Assembly: GCA_963920765.1 (NCBI GenBank)
Contig: OY987243.1
Location: 27,399,419 to 27,463,418 of the forward strand
From: Ulota crispa
Lineage: Eukaryota; Streptophyta; Bryopsida; Orthotrichales; Orthotrichaceae
DNA: 64,000 nt
Direction of reading: 5' to 3'
The first letter of the stretch is position 1. Every line of letters begins with the position of its first letter. The position numbers and the translations under genes are program-made. Positions 49,309 through 61,346 of this stretch are shown one piece after another. The notes beneath the pieces were generated by a model. That model did no database searches. It saw nothing but the letters and a program-made list of their open reading frames with translations, and was not told the origin of the DNA.

Positions 49309-49684
49309 GGAGCAACCCTTCTTCCTTGGTTTTTAAACTGGATTGATAGGCTTGCAAATTGGCTTGCATTTTGTAGAATAGGTGGTGATGCCCTTACCGT
49401 TAATAACCCAATAAAGTTGAGATCTCATGTTGAGGTGAAACTTGCAAAGATGGGACGTGAGACGAAGTGTGAACTACCCCTTAGTCGTGGTAGCTTATGC
49501 ATGGGATTCTTCCACGCTTGTTTGCAATGTGCACATAAGAGGTTTGAGAATCATTTGATTCTCCCCCAAGTTTCAAAGTGAATCTTCTTGTGGGTTGCTT
49601 CATTGGTCATGCATACATCTTGAGCTTCTTTATTTGCTTCCCGTGTTTTTGTCTAGGTTATCCCTCTAAAACTTAAAATGTTGA

Positions 49685-51016
49685 TTAATTCCTAAATGGC
49701 CAAGGCACAAAATCTGGGTGTTCATGAAACTTTGAAACCTTGTTGAAAAGAGAGAGTTTTCAATGTTTGATTTTTTTTTGGAGAAATTGAGGTTCTAAGT
49801 TAGCTTTAGCTTGCAATTTGAATGTTTTGCATATTAAGTTCAATTATTTTTGGTGGAAGCTAAACTAAAGGCATGCCTATTGCTCACTAAAAAGTGTGAT
49901 GAATAGTGCCACTAAAGAGTCTATGACAAGTTCCCACATTGGAAAAACATGCAGCAAGTTAAAAATAAAGTAAAGATCTCTCTTGGGCACTCCCCTATGC
50001 AATGAGGGCACTTTAATTGAAAATCCGCCATCTAAAAAATCCAAAAGTGTTTGGGCTAATTTCACTTGGAATATGTTTGTTATAAACATTAGAATTTCCT
50101 TCATCGTGAAATTGTATTTTATTCATACTGATTTTGGTCAATAATTGAAGCTATAAAATTTCTTTGTATTAGGTGATAGTACTTTGATGATTGCATTGCG
50201 GACTCATTTGTGAAAATTGCGATCATGGATTTGGAAGGGGGATCATCAATTTCAAAAGGAACAACAATAAAAACTAAATCATCATAAGTGGTCGTTTCCC
50301 AATTTTGTATACAAAAGTTACCATTTTTGCATTAGAAGTTTTGAACAACTCAAAAGTAATTAAATTTTTTGTAGTCATCCACATTCAATCACAAATATCT
50401 TAAAATTTGCATGACTTTTTTGGAGTTTCTTTTTGGCAGCACTAGCTAGAAGCTTTGAAGTTCAAGGTCCTACACTTACAATTTTGTTTCAAAATTTTGA
50501 CAATGATTTTACAATAGGGGTAGTCACGGCTTCTCAGAGAATGAAAAAGAATATAAATTGAGAAGTTGTGGATAGAAAAGAGGAGCCAATAGGAGCTCAT
50601 TCTTTGTGAAGATGGTGTGACACCCCATTTTTTTGTTTTGGAGAATGAGAATGGAGCATGATTACTTGTTTTCAAGAGATGCAGTAATTACTACGCTCTT
50701 TACTAATGGGAGCAATCAATTGATAATAAAAACAAGCACGACAAGGTGAAACATGGGTTATGAGAGGTGAAACTTCTCTCGCTAAACTTCTCACCGCCCC
50801 ATTCTTCACCACCGGAGGAGAAGAATGGAGCGGTGAGAAGTTTCACACGCTAACAAAAACAGAAGCTCCGGCAGCCAAGAGCAAAGCAACACGTTTGCCT
50901 TCTCATTCTCCACAAGCGGCTAAGAAAATGCTGTGACTACCCCTGATAACAATTGAAAAAACTTGAAAACTGCCTTCCAAAAACAAGAAAAGGAGCCTTG
51001 GACATTTAGAGGTTGA
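49685..51016. mobile_element. TTAA-flanked element (T10) with nested MITE
   Basis: TTAATTCCTAAATGGCC at the left and GGACATTTAGAGGTTGA at the right. The left interior (CAAGGCACAAAATCTGGGTG) resembles the start of 1857-2509. About a third of its length is the insertion at 50516-50944. Confidence 0.6.
50516..50944. mobile_element. MITE, 429 bp, TIR AGGGGTAGTCACGGC
   Basis: AGGGGTAGTCACGGCTTCTC and GCTGTGACTACCCCT are inverted. It holds an internal palindrome at about 50788-50843 (ACTTCTCACCGCCCCATTCT with its complement). Superfamily undetermined. Confidence 0.75.
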
Positions 51017-51074
51017 GGATGAATTATGGACAATTGTTTTTGAAAGGAGACAAGGTTTTGGTTTTGACAAGTCC

Positions 51075-51400
51075 CAAGGTAGGAGGCTCATAAAATGGAG
51101 CATCTAAGAGCTAAAACTAAATTTTGGGGAGGTGAAACTTCTTGAACTATTTTTCAGTAAATTTTCCTTGAAAGACAAGAAGAATTGACTTCTAATCTAA
51201 GATGATTCATATTTTTGAAACGTTGTGAAGTTATGAAGTTTTAAAGTGAAAAAACCGTAGGCTCTAAATGAAGCACCTCCTCAAATATACATGGTCTATA
51301 TGGTCTATATGTTGTTGGAGGGTTATGAAAAGTAATATGTACAAATAAAGTACATTTGTGGAGGTGCTCCATCTGCTCCGAATTAGAGCCTCCTACCTTA
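51075..51400. mobile_element. AAGGTAGGAGGCTC-type MITE (B8), at KDSB upstream edge
   Basis: CAAGGTAGGAGGCTCATAAA and TTAGAGCCTCCTACCTTA are inverted. The interior is related to 56887-57202. It ends 44 bp before the TATA box at 51444, so it borders the promoter region. Confidence 0.75.
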
Positions 51401-51443
51401 CGTGGCCCTGCTTTCCAAAACCGGCAGCTGCTCTGCACTGCTC

Positions 51444-51558
51444 TATAAAGGCCGGCAGCCGGCAAGCGGCCGTCGATTGCGCGGAGGATCGTAAAACCCT
51501 AGCACCACAGCATGGATGGCATGCGCGCTCCTACAACTCCTACTCCTTCCAGAGACAA
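51444..51558 (+). promoter_or_regulatory. TATA box, telo-box and short first-exon-like module
   Basis: TATAAA (51444-51449) sits in GC-rich sequence. It is followed by AAACCCTA (51494-51501), a telo-box of the kind found near starts of plant ribosomal and growth genes. An ATG at 51512 opens 15 codons (MDGMRAPTTPTPSRD), running to the strong donor AA|GTAAGT at 51559. I cannot extend this into a recognisable protein. Splicing to the KDSB leader acceptor at 52558 would hit a stop after five more codons. It may be an upstream KDSB leader exon with a short upstream ORF, or an orphan promoter plus exon 1 of a lost gene. Confidence 0.4.
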
Positions 51559-51699
51559 GTAAGTTGCGGCACACTTTAAATAAACTTAAAACCAAAACCA
51601 TCGCACACACACCAAGTCCACTATTAGGAATTCAAATTTTAAAAGGAGGCACAAACACATGAATTCGCATAAGAAAACATTTTAGCCTTGAAAAAGGGT

Positions 51700-52048
51700 G
51701 AAATATCCACAGGAAGAGATGGATTGGGTACACACTGGCGCACATTACAGTCATCAAGAGCACCCCCTCGGACAGAGATTCTGGGAGTGTACAGAACCAG
51801 AGCTGCTTTCATGCCTCTGTTTGTCTCAGTCTGTCTGGGTCTCTCTCTCTCTTCTCTCTCCTCTCTTTGAAGAAGAACAGAGAGGGGCTCAGCCTGAGTT
51901 CACAATTAGCACCAGCCACAAAGGATTTCTTCTTCCCTTCTCTTGTGGGTAGTGGTAGTGTGCTGCGATCTGCGATGCGTATAACCACTCAGGATTCCTC
52001 GAGGCCCGAGCTCTGAGGTTTCCTTAGTCTCTCTCCCCGGCACTACAG
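51700..52048 (+). promoter_or_regulatory. KDSB leader region with CT-rich tract
   Basis: A pyrimidine-rich stretch, mostly TCTC repeats, lies at about 51837-51869, followed by GC-richer sequence up to the predicted leader-intron donor. CT tracts of this type are common in plant 5' UTRs near transcription starts. No clear TATA box is seen within it. Confidence 0.4.
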
Positions 52049-52558
52049 GTGGGTTGATCGCCGCCTTCTCCTGTTTTCTAGATGCTTGCGTTGTTGGTTT
52101 CTCAGCTGGGTTTCTTCAGGTTTCCGAGGTTTGCATCGGCTCCCTTAGATTGATTGGCTTTTGGAGTAGCGGTGTACTAATTGCTGTAAAGGTTTGGATT
52201 TGGTGGTTGAGAGTGTTGCATCGGCAGTGTTTGTGGTTCTCGTGTTGAGGATATGGCGGCGTTTGGTGAGGAGTGTGCATGTGCGTGTGCATGTGTGCAT
52301 GTGTTGTTTTAAGAAATGCTTTCTACGATTGATGTGTTCTTAAGAATTGAGATGCGTTTCGTTCTGTTTCCGGCTTCTGAGCTTTCTGCAAGTTTGCAAA
52401 ATCGTCTATGGTGGTTTGGGTATGGTGGTCGTTAAGAGTATGTTTGTTTGCATCGGCATTGTACGTGGGACATGCTGGTGATTGGCAAGGAGGGATGTTT
52501 TTGAGAGTTTTTGCTTGAGTGCGTTGGTGTTGAGAACTGGGATATGGTGGTGTGGCAG
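52049..52558 (+). other. Probable 5'-UTR intron of KDSB
   Basis: CACTACAG|GTGGGTTG at 52048/52049 is a good donor and GTGTGGCAG|GG at 52558 a good acceptor, 18 bases before the KDSB ATG. The segment between is T- and TG-rich, with a CATGTG/TG-rich run near 52269-52305, as in plant introns. A leader intron fits the CT-rich leader upstream. This is inference from splice consensus only. Confidence 0.5.
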
Positions 52559-52576
52559 GGAATACCAGGCATAGCA

Positions 52577-55066
52577 ATGAGCTGCAAGAGTGTGGTGGGC
52601 GAGCACGGCTCGTGGGCGCCATTGCTGGCGCACGCAGCCGTAGCTGCAGGCGCCATCGCCCTTGCAGCAGCCGCAAACCATTACTGGTTCCACGCGACGT
52701 CCAAGGGTCGGCCTCGCGTGGTGGGCATCATCCCTGCGCGCTACAAGTCTTCTCGCTTCGAGGGCAAGCCTCTGGTGCCCATCATGGGCAAGCCCATGAT
52801 CCAGGTCACCCCTCCCTCTTTGCCTCTGCTTGGCCATTTGCATCCCCTCTCTTATTTTGACTTCAAAGCTTGCTTATCGTAATCTAGGGTTGAGCCATGG
52901 CTTGAACTGAATCGGGCACTTCCTGTGGTTGGATGATGTAGAGGACGTGGGAGCAAGCCATGAAGTGTACGTCACTTCAAGCTGTTGGTTAGTTTCCATC
53001 ATTTCCAGTTGTTTCACTTATCCTAGTTTTACTTCAGAAACTCTGAATTATGAATTTCAGAGTATTGATTATAAGTGTACTTAACATCAACCCATCTGCA
53101 GACTATGTACAGTTTAGGCAAGTCACCCTTTTTATTTATTTTTGCATGGGTCTCATGCAGTGGTGGCTACTGATGACGAAAGAATTGCCGACTGCTGTCG
53201 TGATTTCGGCGCCGTTGTTGTCATGACGTCGGAGAATTGCCAAAATGGTGCGTTTTTCCCTTATTCTCATGAGTTTAGGTTTAGTCCAAAACATCATTTG
53301 GTGCAATGATTGTTTTCGCAATCTTTCGAAGTGCCTTAACACTAAATTGAAAGTAAGCTAACCTCCAAAATATATTCCTGTTCTTAAGAGAACTGAACAT
53401 ATGCTTTCTTCTTTCTATTTTGTACGTTTTGTTACCTTTACTTGAAGCTTTGTGAATGAATTATCTTAATGGATGTGAGGTAACTAGGAGGGTTTAGTAG
53501 AATTATACAGTGGAGTGGTTTTCGTCTTTCTCATTGGGTAGAGTGTGTGGTGAGAGTACAGGGACAGAACGGTGCAACGAGGCACTTGAAACGCTCAGCA
53601 CACAATATGACCTTGTGGTGAACATTCAAGGCGACGAGCCTCTCATTGAGCCTGTCGTCATTGATGGCATTGTCCTTGCATTGCAGGTATGCTACAAAGT
53701 AAAAGTTTCAAATGTATGCATAATTTTAAACAGTCTTCAAACATTTTGAAGTATCTGCATTAGATTGAAGTTTTTTTTTGGTTCGTTCTAGAGATGGGGA
53801 CTCATGTGGGTACCATAACTCTGCAGAGATCGCCAGATGCCGTATGCAGCACTGCCGTAACTGCATTGAAACCAGAGGATGCCAGTAACTCCAACCGCGT
53901 CAAATGTGTTGTGGACAGAAATGGCTACGCTCTCTACTTTTCTCGCGGCCTTTTGCCTTCGAACAAGTAAGTCTATACGACAGTGATCCCAAATCTGGTT
54001 TCATAATTAGCTCAAGTGGCTAATTACACTGCTAATTGTCTCCAGACGTGCAATCTTAATCTTGTGGTACTCACATCTTTTATAAGCTGTAAGAAAAAGC
54101 TTGGTAGAAATTTTGCCAAGTTTAGCCCCATTTGTGAACACTGGTGCCAATCACTGTGAAGTTTATCTCAAATTATTACTCGAGATATTCCTCGTTCCCT
54201 AAAAAACCATCAATGCTGGGTAAGAATCTTGTGTCTACGGGAATTCTTGTCAGAAATTTTAATTGCTTGGAGCCAAGCTCTTTATTTCCAAAGATACTCA
54301 GCACCAAAAGTTGCTCACACAACTGACATATATTATTGGCTCTGCTTCCTGACAGGAAATTAACGCCAGATCCAGACTTTCCGTATCTCCTGCATCTTGG
54401 CATACAGGTTGGTTTTAAAATATTGAACTTTTAGTACTTAGCAGCAGCAAAACTTGTTTGCATAGGGTTAAGGGTTTAGGATTTGGCCTGTGCGACTCCC
54501 GTGTTTTTCCAGCCATTCCGAGGATTGCCGTGCCTTCTGACTGTTTCTTTCATGTTTGTGGCAGTGCTACGATGCTAAATTTCTGAAGGTTTACGCCAGT
54601 ATGCCGTCATCTCCGTTGCAACTAGAAGAGGATCTAGAGCAGCTCAAAGTTCTTGAGAATGGCTACAAACTCAAGGTAATGCTGCAACTCGCTGTCTCTT
54701 TATTTTCAATTTATGTAGTATATTGCTAAGAGCCTAAATGGTCAACAATACCTTTAAAAAAAATTCATAGTGAGTTTATATATATGTTATCTAAGAAGAT
54801 TTAGAAAAAAGCTAACAACACGGACGAATAGAAAGTAGAAATCATGCCCTTCTACATTATAGAAAGTTACCATAATTGACTAAACCCTTTTTAATATAGG
54901 CTTAGTTTTTTTGGATTGGGAATTTAGAGTTTGAGCTTCTCTTCTTTCTGTGTTTTTTTTTTTGTCTCTGCAGGTGATTAAGGTGGACCATGGAGCACAC
55001 GGAGTTGACACGCCCGGGGACGTTGCTAAAGTGGAAGCTTTTCTTCGAGCTCAACGTCTTGCATAA
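52577..55066 (+). CDS. KDSB: CMP-KDO synthetase (3-deoxy-manno-octulosonate cytidylyltransferase), 8 exons, 293 aa
   Basis: Activates KDO with CTP to give CMP-KDO and pyrophosphate; in plants this feeds rhamnogalacturonan II of the pectic wall. Exons: 52577-52804, 52942-52987, 53161-53247, 53562-53686, 53827-53966, 54356-54407, 54565-54675 and 54974-55066, together 882 bp in one frame with TAA. All introns are GT-AG. The nucleotide-binding loop [17 protein letters not shown] is at residues 50-66, VATDDERI follows at 92-99, [11 protein letters not shown] at 141-151, and HGVDTPGDV near the C-terminus. Residues 13-38 form an Ala-rich hydrophobic segment, matching the N-terminal anchor of the plant enzyme, which is reported on mitochondria in Arabidopsis. 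Length agrees with the family (about 290 aa). The start lies 43 residues before the cytidylyltransferase core. An in-frame ATG at 52511 exists but falls in the predicted 5'-UTR intron. Expected residues are all present and nothing looks broken. Confidence 0.95.
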
Positions 55067-56117
55067 CCTGTTTATTTCCCCTTCTTTTCTTCTTCCTTTC
55101 CTTCTTCCTTTTCTTTCTTATATTTGGTAGTAGTGTCGGTGTGCATACGGCATTCAGAAGGCACCAGATTTTGATGCTCCTTTTTGTCTTTTTCCTTGAG
55201 CGAGAAACAGTCTTCGAAACTGGATCTTTTCCAATTCCTGGTATTAATCTACAACGAACTAGCATAACTCTGAGACTTTTTTCTTTCTCTTTTATAATCA
55301 GTATTTCGTGCTCTTGAACAAAAGTATTACGGTCGGCACTTTTTCTGATTGTTTGCTTGAAGTTGCGCTTTCACGTACAATGTGACCAAGAATTCCTGGT
55401 TTGTGAGACTTGAAGCATGAAGATGGTCGTTGAATTCTTCTGGTGCCTGATGTCAAATAGGATGAAAATAAATAAATAAACAAATTACGTAACTGAGGTA
55501 TTGATACTTGAAGATTCTTATAAAATCGTCCAAACGTTGTTAGCATAAAAAGCAAGGTGATAATCAACACTGAAAAGCAAAATAGAACTTGTTTCCATGA
55601 TGAAATTTAGGATTTGCCAAAGAAATGCACTCAAAAGCTTACGGTTCAATGCAATTATATTTGATAAATCCAAGCTTTTTGGACCTAATTATTAGTTATT
55701 AGGTTCAATTTAAGGGATGCCTCGTAGTTCTTATACAATTAGTGTCTTATATTGCTACTTTAAGGCTTGCAGCTACGGTAGATCCTCAAATTTGGTTGAT
55801 CCACAATTTCGTTCAAGTCTGTACTTTTTGAAATTTTGGTGGCTCTTTTTCTTTGATATTTCGCTTTTTGTTAAATTGTGTCGTACACGTCTTTGGACAC
55901 TAACATGAAACTAGTGCCGTTAACGAAGAAAATCATTGAAAACATTAGAAGTTCTTAAAATCATTCAAAATCTGAATTAATAATAGTGCAAGGTCAAGTT
56001 TAGTAGGGTCTTGACTTGTTATAAAATGCTAAACACGGGTCACAAAACTCATGTATTGAGGAATTTTATAACTTAACAAATTTGCAATGTACCACCAGAG
56101 CAACCCGTGTTACTGTC
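55067..56117. other. KDSB 3' flank and intergenic DNA
   Basis: The first ~200 bp after the stop is pyrimidine-rich and probably 3' UTR. The rest shows no gene or paired ends. Confidence 0.4.
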
Positions 56118-56889
56118 TTAACCCTTTAGGGCCGGGAGTGCCAATTTTGGTTGTTTGAAGCCATTTTTTTTAAATAACTTTTGAGAAATGGTGCGATTAC
56201 AATTGACATGGGAACAAAGTTGGAGGGCATCAGAATTCCTGATCAAGCAAGCCTATGATTGTTATTGGATTTATATTGAATCTAGAAGCTTGGATTGAAG
56301 TGAGTCAAGCTCAAGAATTGTGAGCAAAAATTGTACAAAGACCCCCTCACTTTGCAATGCTTGAAATTCTTGTCCAAAATCAGCTTCAACTAAAATAATT
56401 TTCTTATGCTTGGTATGAAGGTCACCTACCACATTGCATTTTCTCAATTTCACATTTGGGCTCTAAAAAGACCCACATTTGACTTGACAACATTGTATAT
56501 GATTTTGGAAATAATGATGCCCTCAACTTGGCATGGATGTGTTATAATCTTTCTAGTCATTTGGGCTATGCTTGCAAGATTTGACCAAGCAAAAGATTCA
56601 GTAGTATGTATTCCATCTATACGGGTAGATCTCAACAAGATATGAGCATTTATTGAGAAAACATGGAGAAAGGATGCTACCTAGTGATCTCAAATATGAT
56701 TTTCACTTTCACCTTAAATGCCTAAAAACACTACTAAAAAGTAAAAATTTACAAATTTAATATTGTAAAGTTCCAAAAAAAATTAGCTGCATAATTTTTT
56801 GGTAGCAATCTCGCTAACTTAGCCAGTTTAAGGATTGCTGTGCTCATAGCCATCTTGAGCTAGGGGCACTTTTGGCCCTAAAGGGTTAA
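56118..56889. mobile_element. TTAA-flanked element (T11), 772 bp
   Basis: TTAACCCTTTAGGGCCGGGA at the left and TTTTGGCCCTAAAGGGTTAA at the right form about 16 bp of inverted ends. The right TTAA overlaps the first bases of the next element. Confidence 0.8.
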
Positions 56890-57202
56890 GGTAGGAGGCT
56901 TGAACTCCTTAAGGCACTAATACCGCTCACCTCCCCAAATGAACTCCACTGGTACATGCCCTTATTCATAGCCTTTCAAAACTATATAGGGAGTGTACAT
57001 TTGAGGAAGTGATCCATTTTAGAGCCCTATGACCCTTCCACTTCAAAATTTCATAACTAATTCCACATTGCTATAAAAAATACAAAATAACTTGAGTTAG
57101 ATGCTAATTCCTCCTCTCTTTCCAGGAAAATTTACTGAAAAATATTCAACCCCAAAATTCAGTTCAGCTCTTACATGATCGGTTTATGAGTCTCTTGCCT
57201 TA
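56887..57202. mobile_element. TAAGGTAGGAGGC-type MITE (B9), 316 bp
   Basis: TAAGGTAGGAGGCTTGAACT and GAGTCTCTTGCCTTA are inverted, and the interior matches 51075-51400. It abuts the TTAA of the preceding element, so one inserted at the edge of the other. Confidence 0.6.
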
Positions 57203-57236
57203 GTTGGGGAAGAGTTTGGGTACTGCTGTTTTTGTA

Positions 57237-57320
57237 ATAACTCCTGAATGGTTAAGTAGCCGAAACTCAAACGGTTTTCTGTGTAACTTACTTCGACGCT
57301 CTCCGGCATTATAGGGTTAA
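57237..57320. mobile_element. Possible minimal TTAA element (T14), 84 bp
   Basis: TAACTCCTGAATGG and GGCATTATAGGGTTAA resemble the ends of the 68-bp copy at 38468-38535. The left TTAA is degenerate (ATAA). Confidence 0.45.
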
Positions 57321-57504
57321 ACATTCATTTATCTCTAATCCCCATTTTCAAATTCAAAAGTATCAAACTAGATTTGGTTGTTGTAGTTTGACTCATTCTA
57401 AGCATTGTAAACTCAAGATTGGGTTTAGGATGGCTCTTTAAATTTGGCACCTTGAAAATTTGAAATGTGTATATCATGAAGTTCTTTCAAAAAAAGTGTC
57501 CCTA

Positions 57505-57735
57505 TAAGGTAAGAGGCTCCAATTGCATTATGGCTTTAATTGCGTCCGCATTTAAGAATGTGTGATATTTGAGTTAAAATATCTATGACTCTCATTGATG
57601 AGTTAGATAGGCTTAGCAATATGCTAAGCCTACCTAACTCATCAATGAGAGTCATAGATATTTTAACTCAAATATCACACAATCCTAAACGTGAACGCAA
57701 TTAGAGCCATAAAGTAATTAGAGCCTTTTACCTTA
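57505..57735. mobile_element. Near-perfect hairpin MITE (B7), 231 bp
   Basis: TAAGGTAAGAGGCTCCAATT and AATTAGAGCCTTTTACCTTA start arms of about 110 bp that are almost fully complementary, meeting at TAGCAATATGCTA near 57615-57627. An arm-like fragment occurs near 35690-35780. Confidence 0.85.
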
Positions 57736-57845
57736 GCATTGTTTGCTCATTGAATGAGGCTCCAACCCCAAGTTTTCTTACAGTAGCTTCTTTCATTACA
57801 AAGGCCATCTCCTATGTGATTTTGAGCCAATTTTGTACATTGATA

Positions 57846-58698
57846 TTAACCCTTAAAGGTCTGCGCATCCACTTTTTGGATGCACCTTGGTCAACCCTAA
57901 TTGTAATTTTCAAAATATTGATTTTTGGTATGTGGTTCAAACTAATAAAATGAAGCTTGACAAGTTTTCTTTCTATTCCATGTAATTTTTTTGAAAAATG
58001 TCAAAAATTGAAAGAGTTATTTCCATTGAAAGCTCCAAGTGTTAAAAATAAATAACACAACATGGTGTGTTTTTCATTTGTATTTTCTATTCTTTAAATG
58101 TATTTTAAATTTAAATTACAAAACTATGTTTCTCATTCTACCATTCATTTTTGGTAGAAATTATAGATTTTTTTAATATATATTCTAATTGATATTATTC
58201 CATTTCCACATTTAGCTATAAAAAATCAAAATAATTCAAATTTTCCATTAAATTTATCAAAAAAGTTAATGTAAATAGAAAATGAATGTGTCTTCTAACA
58301 AAAATATCAAAAATTTATAAATTGATTAAATATAAGAATAAACTTGGTTTGATAGTCAAATTTGACTTTAAATTCTTTGTTGTGACTATTTTGGATGTAA
58401 AAAATAAAATAACCAATTGAAAATTTTCCACACTGGCCTTTAATGCTGCTTGTACCTCTTGAAATTTCAGTAAATTTTTTTTTTTGCTAGTTTAACTTAT
58501 TTATGTTTATTTTTTGAAAAAAGAATGATAATAATGACAATTTTTGATGAAACAAATTAAAATTTCTTGCAGTGACGTATCATTCATAGTTTTAAGCAAT
58601 AAAAATATGAAAGTATTATTTGAACACACTTTAAAAAAATTTGAGCTTAGACATGAAATTTGATCATTTCAAAATGGATCAAGGCTTTTACGGGTTAA
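57846..58698. mobile_element. TTAA-flanked element (T12), 853 bp
   Basis: TTAACCCTTAAAGGTCTG at the left and AAGGCTTTTACGGGTTAA at the right. Very AT-rich interior without a coding frame. Confidence 0.7.
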
Positions 58699-58819
58699 AT
58701 AGGGTAAATGCACAATTTTCAATGTCCATTGTCCTGATGGAAATTTCTCCATCATGTAGATACTTGTTATTTGTTTATGTTTGTCTTGATTTCAATAAAT
58801 CAACAATTGAGACAAAAAA

Positions 58820-59130
58820 GGTGGTCGTGGTGAGGACTACGGTTTGGTGACAGCGCAACAACCATAGATTCCAGTGCATTGCGCCGTCTTGTCACATGCA
58901 CAGCTCAAGAAGGGTAGGTAGCGGATTGGCTGAGCCAATTTCTTATTTCACTAGCTGCCAAGCGGTGGGTCGCCATCACCGCTCGACAAGTCCGATGGAA
59001 TTCAAATCCGGATCAGCGGGCGGCCACAGACGACCGCTTCTCCATCCAATCAAGTTCACGTACTTGGCAACTGAAGACAAGCGTTTGACTCTATTATATG
59101 CCCGCAAGGGAACGTGACTATTTTACAATG
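58820..59130. other. Unclassified GC-richer island
   Basis: About 300 bp of balanced base composition set in very AT-rich DNA. It includes GTGACAGCGCAACAACC and a GGAATTCAAATCCGG block. A 73-codon frame (58896-59117) gives a basic peptide I do not recognise. It may be part of an unidentified dispersed repeat. Confidence 0.35.
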
Positions 59131-59319
59131 GTGTTTATTTTTTAATTTAATCATTTTTATATGTTTATCTAGATGTTTTGGAAGGCTCATATATTTTACC
59201 TTTATTTGAATAAAAAAATACTAAAGATTTAAAAGTAAATGCGAAAGGCGTGCAAGGAAAAAAGTTTGGCATTTATAGTGGGGTTAGAATAGAGAGGGGC
59301 ATGGATTGATGTGCCCTAC

Positions 59320-60300
59320 CTCTCTACCTTAGATAAGTCAAAATTAAGGACGAGAAATTCCTTAGTTGTTGGAAGTTAGTGTATGAGTGTTGGTGGAAAA
59401 AATGAAGATATCTCAAAACTTTGATATGAGAAAACTTTCTGCGTATATATGATTTTGAATTAAAATTTCTAAAAGTTGTTCCTTGTGTGATTATCTTTTC
59501 AAAATGAATTTGCAAATTTGATTTGGAGATGTGATGCAAAAGTTATGAGTGTTTAAATTTTGGAGCCAAAAATCCAATCTATGAAGAAAGGCTGAGACTT
59601 TGACAAGTCATAGCTTATGATCTATATATTATTTTGCAACAAGATTTGAATGGAGTGTTCATCTTAGTCTTAGTTTTTTAGGAAAAATTTTTAAATTCAA
59701 GATTTAAAGCTTGGAAGAGAAAGTTATAGAAGTGTGAAGAATTGGAAGGGGCTACCATTTTGTTATGAGAAGGCCAAAATTTTGAAAAATTATAACTTTT
59801 GGACAGTATGAAATTTTCTTCTCAAAATATTTAAATTGATAGTTTGTTGTTATAACTTTTCAAATTGTCTTTAATTATTTCATTTGAAGTCTTATTGAAG
59901 AAGTTATAGTGTGTAGAAGTTAGAGGTTTGGGTGCTCTTTAAAAATCAAGACTTACAGTTTAATTGACTAGAACTTTCGGACAGAGTTTTATTTTGAAAT
60001 GACAATTTTATAAATTGTAGCTAGTGGTATCATTTTTCAAACTGATATCACGTTTTTATGGGTGATGTGTAGAACAAAAGTTATAGAGGTTTATAGAAGC
60101 TGTGTTTAGTTGCAAGGAGGAAGAAAAGCCTCTATTTTGAACCAGCATAACTTTTGGACAATAGTTTAGATTAAATTGAAATTTTAAAAAAATGTTAGAA
60201 GGTTAGAAGAGCTCTCTAAATTGCTATTGCACTTAGCATTTGGATCTTTGAGCCATCTGTGGCATTAGATAAAAAGTTGCAGCCTTTCTATGACTTATTA
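59320..60300. repeat. Very degenerate repeats with (A)ACTTTTGGACA motif
   Basis: The motif ATAACTTTTGGACA or ACTTTCGGACA recurs at about 59807, 59974 and 60149. Each is preceded by AAGTTATAG-type and GAAG-rich stretches. Spacing of about 170 bp suggests an ancient tandem duplication. No coding signal. Confidence 0.45.
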
Positions 60301-60329
60301 TTTGTGATTTTTCCTATTGTTTTTATTAA

Positions 60330-60412
60330 AACATGAAAATTTGAAGACATGAAGACTTGAAAACATAAAAACTTGAAAACATAAAAACTTGAAAACATAA
60401 AAACTTGAAAAT
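60330..60412. repeat. 16-bp tandem repeat (AAAACATAAAAACTTG)
   Basis: About three clear units and diverged ones before them (GAAGACATGAAGACTTG). Confidence 0.85.
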
Positions 60413-60419
60413 CTAAAAA

Positions 60420-60947
60420 TATGAAGACTTCATAAAAAATGTTTTGGATTTATTTTTTATATATGTGTGAGATGTGACTTTGTTATTCCTAGCCCGTTTT
60501 GGAAGCTCATTTGTCAATTCATTTTCATTCTATTTTATAAATCTTGTTGCAGGTAGTTTGAGTTAAACCAGATTTAACCCGATTTATTATTGTGGTGACA
60601 AAATAGAATTGATCACTCACATGGTCGAGACTTGCTCTATTCTCACGATCTGGAGTTTTGACCAGCAGATTGTGAATTTGAATTTAGGATCTCGTCATAT
60701 GGACGGCATCTTGTGTCCGCTGTCCCGATTTATTCGTCCCGTATCCAGTGGACTCTTATCTCTACCTTGGCCCTTATACCCCTAAAGCCAGCCATAGCAT
60801 ATGCCAACGGAAGACTGAAGATTGAAGATCTGAAAAGTGAAAATCAAAACCAAAAACAATTTTAGTCAGCAACGCACGATTGCAGCAAGACATCCTACGT
60901 GTTCCTAAGACGCGCTTCTCTCAACCTGACACCGTTAAAAGATTGTT
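60420..60947. other. Unclassified intergenic sequence
   Basis: Moderately GC-richer from about 60560. No frame or termini recognised. TGTGGTGACAAAATAG (about 60594) faintly echoes TTTGGTGACAGCGC at about 58842. Confidence 0.3.
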
Positions 60948-61346
60948 TAAGATAGGCGCACCTATAAGCGTAGAACTAAGGGTTTTGGAGTAGGTAAAAC
61001 AATTGACTAATTTTGAAAAAAAATACTGTAAGTTAGGAAGTGGAAACCAAAAATATTAGCATCAATTTCAAGGTTCTAACTGCAAGCATTTGTTCACAAA
61101 ATTTTTTTAAAGTTCAAAATCACTAAAATTGTAAGAACCATGTGTAAAAGATGCTAAAAAAGGTTGATGGATTCTTAAAAAGTGAGATAGATACTCAAAA
61201 TTATTGTGCAATCTCCCGCAACCATCACTTCATCACCTATAACCATCACTTTTTCACCCATAACAATTTGATTTTGTATTCGATAATCTCTGACCGTCCC
61301 AGGTGACGCCCATAGGAACACGGCGATTATGGGTGCAGCTACCTTA
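60948..61346. mobile_element. TAAGGTAGG-type MITE (B4), 399 bp
   Basis: TAAGATAGGCGCACCTATAA and TTATGGGTGCAGCTACCTTA are inverted. Same subfamily as 30946-31486; it lacks the duplicated inner segment seen there. Confidence 0.8.

Noticed and set aside
52323-52860. Minus-strand and other-frame ORFs (up to 145 codons) over KDSB exon 1
   Set aside because: Shadows of the GC-rich first exon. The real frame is fixed by the cytidylyltransferase motifs.
58820-60960. Leader or terminal part of an LTR-type element
   Set aside because: Two GGTGACA motifs vaguely resemble a primer-site region, but there are no paired long terminal repeats and no recognisable gag or pol similarity.
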